Positions 57,165 to 64,000 of a stretch of DNA of 64,000 bases are shown here, one piece after another. The first letter of the stretch is position 1. Every line of letters begins with the position of its first letter. The stretch is from Ischnura elegans (lineage: Eukaryota > Arthropoda > Insecta > Odonata > Coenagrionidae): positions 62,265,585 through 62,329,584 of the forward strand of contig NC_060251.1 in the NCBI RefSeq assembly GCF_921293095.1, in the 5' to 3' direction. The notes under the pieces are model-generated. The model ran no database searches. It saw only the letters and a program-made list of their open reading frames with translations, and was not told the origin of the DNA. The translations under genes were made by a program, and so were the position numbers.

Positions 57165-57345
57165 AGAGATTATATTACGACTATAGATGGCGTTGTTTCT
57201 TCTTCTTTCAGTTTTTTTTAACATTTGTTTCCATGACGAAGTTTGCCTCGAATGCTACTATCTATGACTGGCTTGGTAAGCATTCTGTATGTGATTCTAT
57301 CGATACCTCTCGATTATTAACCATTCGATAGCAATCGTGTTGCCA
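57165..57345 (+). repeat. Dispersed duplication, copy 2 (partner at 56358)
   Basis: Collinear with copy 1 about 810 bp away, with small indels. No coding content. Confidence 0.7.
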
Positions 57346-58757
57346 CTCGAAGGGAAATGTGTTTTGTTAATATGATTGATCTGATGCTACCATTCAGTAC
57401 AAAAGTGAAACTTTGAAACTGTCGATATGCGTATTTGCAAATTTTACTTGAAAGATTTCGGCGATGCTTTGAAGTTTCTTTGGAAAAAGTATCCAGTAAA
57501 TTACCAAATCGACATTGAGCATCGAAGTATATGGTGATACGATGGATGTCGATCTTCACCGATCCTCGAAGTTCTATATTTGCCGTTTATTTTCTACACG
57601 TTGGATTTCTTGAAAATTTGTTACTGTTTGTTGATTTACCTCTTCACCCCTTCGATAATCGAAAATGAGTCATTCATTTTTGGCTATCGATGTTAATTGT
57701 CCTCATTGCATGACAGGAAACAATCGATGATCGTGAAGCGCGATCAAATCACTTTTCGTTCAGAAAAGCTAGTTGGATTTCTTTGCCTAATTGTAAGATG
57801 TGGTAATTTTGGGTTTTACTTTTATGGTTCCGATGTGTACATGCCGTACAAAATAAAGTTGATGTATATTTTTGGCATCGGTATGGTTAATTTTCGTTTA
57901 ACGTGCATATATGCGCATAACGTATTTTATAACACTAAATAGACGTACCAATATTAATTACTAGCTGTATTTATTCCACATGCGCAAGTGAGTGATAATG
58001 CTCACCCCCTAAGGAAGGAAATAATGAATGCAAATCAAATGTTTTTGTGACCTTCACTTCATGGTAATTTATTTTCCGTCGAGAGCAACCCGTGGGATGT
58101 TCTTAATGGGCGGCTCTTGATTATAACGTCTCTTTCCTACCACTGTCTTTACGGCTGTTAGGAGGGAGACGTTTAATTAGGAGAAAGGAAAAGCCTTGGG
58201 AATCGATTTCGGGAAGATTATTAAGAAGTGTATTTACCATTTATTTGCCATTTAAAATTCAACGTGGATATACTCATGTCTGCTAGAAGAGTGTAACCAT
58301 TTATCAGAAACTCCCAAGGATGAGATTTTTTCCGGCAAAATCTTCCAATTTTCGTATGGTTAATTTAAATCTTTTTTTACGTAAAAATTTCATTTTTATG
58401 TGGGAAGGAGTAATGTGGAATCTGCCGACGAGTTATAGTTTTTTTTTATTCAGGGCTGGTGAGATATTTTTCATTACATCCACGATTTTTAATAAGCGTT
58501 TCGTCAAAACGAATTGGTGCAAACCATTGGTAAAAAAAATCGATGAAGGTGTCGATAAAATGGATAGATATTTGGAATACTGAAGCTGTGGACTATAAAT
58601 TCTAACGTTTGGAACCCGTAAATATATTTAGTGTGGGCTTTTTGGGGAAAAATCGATTTTACAGTGGGAAAGGTGGGTGGGAAAATGCGTTGGAGTGAGC
58701 ACGATTTTTCTAGCTGGAGATAATTGATGATGGGAGGGGCAATTTTTTATTGTTATC

Positions 58758-58813
58758 ATATTTTGTTTATTTGGGGCTCAATGGGTTATTATTTAGATTT
58801 TTGCCATTAAAGG
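58758..58813 (+). repeat. 56-bp direct repeat, copy 1
   Basis: Matches 59261-59316 with one mismatch, beginning ATATTTTGTTTATTTGGGGC. Flanks differ. Confidence 0.85.
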
Positions 58814-59260
58814 GCACTGATTCTAAGAAATTGATGTGAAGTATCTTGAAACGTTAGAGTTTCTCGATGTATCGTGAGAAAGTTTTCGCATGGTGTACAT
58901 ATTACGGTAGATGTATTTAAGCAATACTCAACTAGTTGAAAAATTGTTTTGAAAAATAAAGATCTGTGAAAGACTTAATTTGTGATATTCAGCAGTAGGC
59001 ATTCCAATTCCGCAATCTAATACAGGGTGTTTTTAATCCGTAGTATTTTTTCTTTAACTTTTTCCTCTTTGAAGTTTTAAACTGTGCACCAGCGGGTTCA
59101 GAGTGGGAATTAATTTAAGTATTTTAGTTGATTAATTTATTTTCTATCAAAATATAGGGATATCACGTTTGAATTTATTTAGGTTGACGATTGTCATTCT
59201 GAAACCTAATGTAGCAATGATTTCTAAAACGGAATTAGTCCACTGGGTATGAATTTAAAA

Positions 59261-59316
59261 ATATTTTGTTTATTTGGGGCTCAATGGGTTATTATTTAGA
59301 TTTTTGCCGTTAAAGG
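59261..59316 (+). repeat. 56-bp direct repeat, copy 2
   Basis: One G-for-A difference from 58758-58813 over 56 bases (TTTTGCCGTTAAAGG versus TTTTGCCATTAAAGG). Confidence 0.85.
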
Positions 59317-59956
59317 TATTTCGTAGAGTAATAGATCTATTCGTGGGGAAAATAATTGTTAATGGCTTTTGTAGCTTAGAAAATGTGCAGAGGTAGTGGT
59401 TTGTTTCACAACTTTGATGCGTGGAATACTTTTTTAAAAGTGGATAAAAAACAAACTAATTTTTTTGTGGTTTTAACTCCAAATTTCGTCGATTGTGCAT
59501 GCATGCGTTGCCAACGGTGCTGTTAAATTTTCTGTAAGTGTAGAAATAATTAAAATGGCAGACTTTTCCTTGGAAAATATTATTCCGGCCAATTCTATCG
59601 CTGTTCTTTAGGATATTCATTATATTATTTCATTCGTTTATAGCATTGATTATAATGTCAATACGTAGAGAAGTTCTTCAAAAAATAGCTTGCAAAGGTG
59701 AGCTACCGTTTTCCCAGTGCCAACAGTCGTTACCTTTGTCATACATAGCCGGATAAAAAAGTGTTGTCGAAAGAATGAGTTTTAGATGATACTGAGAAAA
59801 CACAGAAATTTCATTTCCAGTTTTTCATCACAACCGCTGGGTTGTTACTCAGATACAATTCTTCAAACTCGTGTATTTCGACTTTTTGCAGTTCTGTTTT
59901 AGAAACAATGACTTCGATGAACTTCGTCAGCCGCTGTATCTCTGTGCACTTGCGGG

Positions 59957-60217
59957 CAGGCACGCCGACTTACAAAAAATATTGGGGGGGCCCAAACCGG
60001 GGATCCTTCCCCGGGAAAATTTATAAGTAGTGAATTGTAAGTCTTTTATGCATTTTATAAGAGTCATATGATCAAAGTTAGAACCCTGATAACTCTAATC
60101 TCGATATCTGGACACTCCAGGGAAAATCGACAAGCCTGCCACTTTTTTCCTCACACCCATAACGAATTATTGGGGGGGGCTCGGGCCCCCTCAAGCCCCA
60201 TGGAGTCGGCGCCACTG
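59957..60217. mobile_element. hAT-like MITE, family C
   Basis: Begins CAGGCACGCCGACT and ends AGTCGGCGCCACTG (inverse with few differences). Flanking CTTGCGGG and CGTGCGGG agree at 7 of 8, an 8-bp target duplication. G runs lie near both ends (TTGGGGGGGCC and TTGGGGGGGGCTCGGGCCCC). The element is 261 bp with no coding sequence. Confidence 0.75.
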
Positions 60218-61929
60218 CGTGCGGGTCACAGAACGATTCCTGCTTTTTAGTAACCACGCGTCCTGTCGTAAAGGGATGCTTCTTTACAACGAGTGGAAGG
60301 AAGGAAAAAAAACCGAGAGGTCTCTTCTAGCGCACGCGTCTTGTTTTCTTAACCGGGCACGCTAAGTTGTGCGTGCATTAAGATATGAATGGGTGGGAGA
60401 TAGAGAGACAGAAAAAAATCCTTCGTTGGAAGGGCAGGCAAATGGACGTTAAGGTGGGTGGGATGCCGGCGATTCCTTTTCTTTTTTCGCCTCACCGTTG
60501 TGTAAACACAAACATAGTGGACCACTTCCCTTTCGCTCGCGCGCGTGGGTTTTTTTTTCTTTTTCCTGCGAGGTGCGGGCAGGGTTTGTGTGGGTTATGG
60601 GGGCGCGGTGCTGCGTAGATGTGGAAAGGGAGGTCATATAAGTTGAGGTGCGATCGGGGGTGTTTGCGTAGAGGGCGGATGTTGAGGGTGAGATTTCGTC
60701 GGAGTCTGTTGTGGGTCATGCGTATTATACTTTTTTATATTTGACTTCTCCGAAACGCGTTGGCGCATGGCTTTCGGGAGTTACATAGATGGTCGCCATG
60801 GCAAATTTCGAAGGGCGAAGTCGCTCTAGCCGTTAAAATTTAGCGCAAGCAAACGAATTTCGGTGGAAGCTTCTTCTCATCTTCATTTTACTTTGAAATT
60901 ACGATATTTTTCTCATTTTGGAACGAGTATCGCTTGGAGCAATATTCTTCACAAATTTTCGTCTGATTGCGAATTGATGGTCTTCATTTCTGTAAGGTTT
61001 GGATTTCTGAAAGGAATATTATCATGTCTGCAAACGTATTTGTCCATGGGTCTACCGTCTGTGGGAAGTCAATTTTTCTGATTTGGTGTTGTTTACTTCC
61101 GTGAGGCAAATCCATCATCCATGCGCAGCAATACTCCCACTAAACCGCTGTTTTATTGCCATACGTAGTCATAGGCCTTAGGATTGAATCTTTAAGGCTT
61201 ATTTACGCATTTCAGTATTTTCAAATTCCCATAGTATTTACTCCGGGATGTGGGAATTTTCTTTGTTTGCCCATGTCCAATGGTTGAAGAGGTTTTTAAT
61301 TTGGCGGAATCTCCGCTGCTAAGGATATCTATTCTTACGAAGTATTTCTTTTTGTTCCATCACATATATGACCTCACGCTCATTTTCCATGTATCGAATT
61401 CATAATTATACTTTTCGGTCCCAGTTTTTATGAGTTTTTGTATGTTTTTTCCTATGCTGGTTTTGGTTATGATACAATCGAGGTACTGCCTTTTTTGGGT
61501 TCAATTTGATTCCACAGTGATTCAATATTATTGTCGGATTCGTAAGTATTCATTTTTCTCTTTTTTTAATGAAACCTCCGGATGTTTTCACCGGCTGTAC
61601 ACACAATTAGTGTTTCATCCTCGGTCACAGCTCAGAGACCAAATTTATTTTCCTTGGGGTTATCTCAGTTGGTAAGGCAATATACACGTACCTGCGCTGT
61701 TTTGGTTCGCGGACCATCACCTTTACGACGTCACGTGCAAACTCAAAGGCCAAGTCCAGCCGCGCGAAATATCGCCGTGGCAAAGACCTCAGACGTCGTG
61801 ACATCACGGTGCCCCGCGAAGACGGGGTTTGCGGTGGTTAGAGGAGTGAGGGGAGGTGGAGAGGGGAGTACGTTGCCTTTACTCCCCCACCCATTATTGC
61901 GCTCTCCCTCCTCACACCTGGGTTAGAAG

Positions 61930-62440
61930 CAGGGCTGGACAAAATACAGGCCGAAGAGTGTTTGAAATACAAAATACCGCTCCAAATGTATTTGAAATAC
62001 GAAATACCGCTCAACATGTATTTGAAATGCAATATACAAAATACCGTTGACTTGGGAATTTGAAAAACAAACTACAAAATAGTATTTGAAATACCTTTTA
62101 AAATACGAAATACATTTTTATGGGAACTAAGAAATCTCAAAAAAATATTTAACGTGCCTTATCACGTTGAGGATAGTGGCAAACATGAAGAAAACGATTC
62201 TAAAGAAAACGAAGTGATCTCTGAAGCATAATTTTACAGAAGTGTTACGAGAGCTACTTCAACAGAATTTTAAAAATGTATTTTTTATTTTGTAATAGGA
62301 AAATACCAAATAATTTGTATTTTTAAATACAAAATACAAGATATATTCAGGTCGTGTATTTGAAATGCCTAATACAAATTGCAAATGTATTTCAAATACG
62401 TCTTTTACGGTACTTTTATTTGAAATACGGCCCAGTCCTG
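61930..62440. mobile_element. hAT-like MITE, family D
   Basis: Begins CAGGGCTGGACAAAATAC and ends TATTTGAAATACGGCCCAGTCCTG. Flanking GTTAGAAG and GTTAGGAG agree at 7 of 8. Subterminal regions are packed with TATTTGAAATAC/GAAATAC repeats in both orientations, the kind of arrays bound by hAT transposases. It is 511 bp with no transposase. Confidence 0.8.
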
Positions 62441-63024
62441 GTTAGGAGGGGGTAGACGGTCGTATAGTGTCTTACCGCCCAAAAAGTGTGGTGATCTCTT
62501 CCCGCGCCACAGCACGATTTGAGGTAACTCGGGCAGGGTTGCCAGCGGGCCCCGCGTCGTGACGACTTCAGTGCCTTACTATAAGAGATCGCGGAGTTCG
62601 CGTAGGTTGAGTCAGTGAAGTAGTTGGCGCCATGGGACGGGAAATTAGAACTACCAAAAGTTTGATGGTTTCGACTGCTCAGTCTTATATCAACAAAAAT
62701 AATCGGCCGGAAGCGAGTTTTGCGCTATTATGGTCATATTCGATGTGATTTCACGATAATGAAGCAGACTCCTAGTAGGAAACTTCTATTCATAGAATTA
62801 ATTTGTTGATTTCTTGGCGTCAATTCATTAATTAATTCTTAATTTATTCGAGTAAATGTTTTCATGTTGGTCTACCTCTACTCTTCCACCCTTTAAAATC
62901 GGCCACGTTAGTAGAGGATTTAATAATTATTTCCTACCCAAGGTGTTATACGAGTTCCCATAATTTTTCTTCGTATTATCCTCCTCCCTAAGGATTGTAT
63001 CATATTTTTCAGTCTATGTTCATA

Positions 63025-63205
63025 TTACCCCGCAAACAGCCTTAATGGATATGTGGCGGTAAATTTTAAAGCACCTGCCATTAACCTGTACGAAAATACA
63101 AAAAAATCATGTAGACGTTAGAGATGTCTGCTTGAGTGCGACCTCTTTTTTCATTATAGCTCTTTATCGCTCGGAGTTAAAAGAAATTCGTTCAGCCGAT
63201 ACAGG
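63025..63205 (+). mobile_element. Diverged copy of the short retroelement found in the 16-kb LINE
   Basis: ATATTACCCCGCAAACAGCC and ATGTGGCGG correspond to ATAATACCCCGCAAGCCGCC and GTGTGGCAG at 16050-16254. Later TTTATCGCTCGGAGTTAAAA, GAATTC-like and GTTCAGCC blocks keep order. Strongly diverged; no target duplication seen. Confidence 0.5.
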
Positions 63206-64000
63206 CGTTGCTTATTATTTACACATTTATTATTATTCTAACTGACTAACTTAATAATAATAACTGTGGAAAAGTGCAACTACCTATCATTTAAATAAAA
63301 ACGAATTCGTACATCTAACCGTTTGTAAGAAAATAGCTTATCATTTGATGTGGATGAAGAACTAAGACACTCTTGCTTGCATCTTTGTGTGTTATTTGCG
63401 GTGAAACACCTGCTCTGTCGCCAGGAGCTGGGGACTTCTGGATTTTTATATCTCAGACCAGCGCAAAGTCTTAGGTAGTCTGATGGTGGAAGCATTGTCG
63501 TGAGGAGGAAACGTCCACAATCAAGCGAAAGAGGAAGGAGGGGGAAATAAGGCAAAAAAATAATATTCCGCGGAGCACGAAACAAAGGAGGGCAGATGAA
63601 GCGAAGGAGCGATCGTGTTTGCGGGCGGATCGTGGGAGGGGGAGTTGTGGGTGGATTGATGAGATCGGGGGACCACGGGGAGAATAGGGGGTCGCTGAAG
63701 GGGTTCTGTGGAAAGGGCGAGTGGTTCAAGGATAAGACACAATAAAGGATTTATAAGATAATGTTCTTTTAAATAGAGAAGGCAGGCTTAGACCAGATGA
63801 TTCATAGAAATATCGGAAATTATATCTATATTTTAATATGTAGGGAATCCTATGCTGAGGTTTGAAAAGAGGCGATGTATGGTTGTACAATAATATCGTG
63901 ATGAATCGCCCGATAGCAAAAATCAAAGTATTACGCCCAACAGAGTTATCTATGCCTTCAATATTCCTTCGTAAGAAATATATGGAGGAGTGCGGCCGGT

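Larger units (their letters stand above)
42828..64000 (+). other. Putative large first coding intron of the USP (ec) gene
   Basis: From the GTGAGT donor to the window end no further USP exon was recognised, so the intron would exceed 21 kb. It holds foldbacks, SINEs, MITEs and duplications listed separately. GC-rich islands occur at about 48480-48730, 51040-51490, 52190-52700, 54590-54850, 55400-55990, 56590-56900, 60250-60720, 61660-61920, 62460-62640 and 63400-63720; these could be enhancers, alternative promoters or old repeats. Other stretches over 300 bases without entries (for example 42828-43590, 45807-47097, 47721-56357, 57346-58757, 63206-64000) show nothing I can assign. Extent is an inference because the acceptor is not visible. 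Confidence 0.5.

Noticed and set aside
61655-61720. tRNA-like stretch with TATCTCAGTTGG and GGTTCGCGGACC
   Set aside because: Box-like motifs are present but no acceptor or anticodon stem could be paired, so not called as tRNA or SINE.
1-64000. CRISPR array, rRNA, bacterial operon or prophage
   Set aside because: No regularly spaced identical repeats with unique spacers, no rRNA core sequence and no tightly packed coding; the spliced genes show a eukaryotic genome.

Overview
The window reads as an AT-rich, repeat-laden nuclear genome segment of an insect or close arthropod relative. Supporting this are spliced genes with GT-AG introns, an LTR element whose primer-binding site matches arthropod tRNA-Lys(CTT), GIY-YIG Penelope-like retroelements, tRNA-derived SINEs, and short non-autonomous DNA transposons. 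There are no operons, Shine-Dalgarno sites or dense coding. Most open frames are chance frames in GC-rich patches.

Two host protein genes are clear. (1) On the minus strand, 10863-13236, a complete seven-exon gene for mitochondrial small-subunit ribosomal protein mS31 (mRpS31/MRPS31). The seven exons join in frame to 355 codons plus stop, with a poly(A) signal just downstream. (2) On the plus strand, 42521-42827, the first coding exon of a USP53/USP54/Echinus-type ubiquitin-specific protease. It carries the catalytic-Cys box and ends at a GT donor. No further exon was recognised, so roughly the last 21 kb of the window is probably the start of a very large first coding intron. A tRNA-Glu(TTC)-like gene lies at 33564-33635.

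Layout: 0.1-2.3 kb, 5'-truncated non-LTR retrotransposon (minus). 2.6-6.1 kb, coding-looking fragments of unrecognised or possible YqaJ/SWIM-type genes, with a 16-bp inverted CRE-containing repeat about 2.9 kb apart. 7.2-7.74 kb, a complete LTR plus primer-binding site with no coding body. 7.95-8.64 kb, a Penelope-like GIY-YIG tail. 9.7-10.15 kb, a short LINE insertion with an 11-bp target duplication. 10.8-13.24 kb, mRpS31. 14.08-18.9 kb, an inverted pair of a TIR element family, one copy split by a TTAA-flanked piggyBac-like MITE; between them sit a dead LINE split by a short retroelement and a hAT-like MITE. 19-31 kb, largely unassigned AT-rich sequence with GC-rich islands. 31.4-32.75 kb, a strange composite of about ten GC-rich perfect hairpins followed by a G-run tandem repeat. 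33.6-42.5 kb, mostly unassigned, with foldback insertions and duplications. 42.5 kb to the end, the USP exon and its putative intron, with foldbacks, SINEs, hAT-like MITEs and local duplications.

The most unusual signals are the hairpin array plus G-run satellite, and a set of near-perfect foldbacks. Two foldbacks sit in insertions flanked by 13-bp direct repeats. Several carry a CTGA-stem-GAAAC arrangement, suggesting tail-to-tail Penelope-like termini with hammerhead-like cores. All assignments come from reading the sequence; no search or folding program was run.
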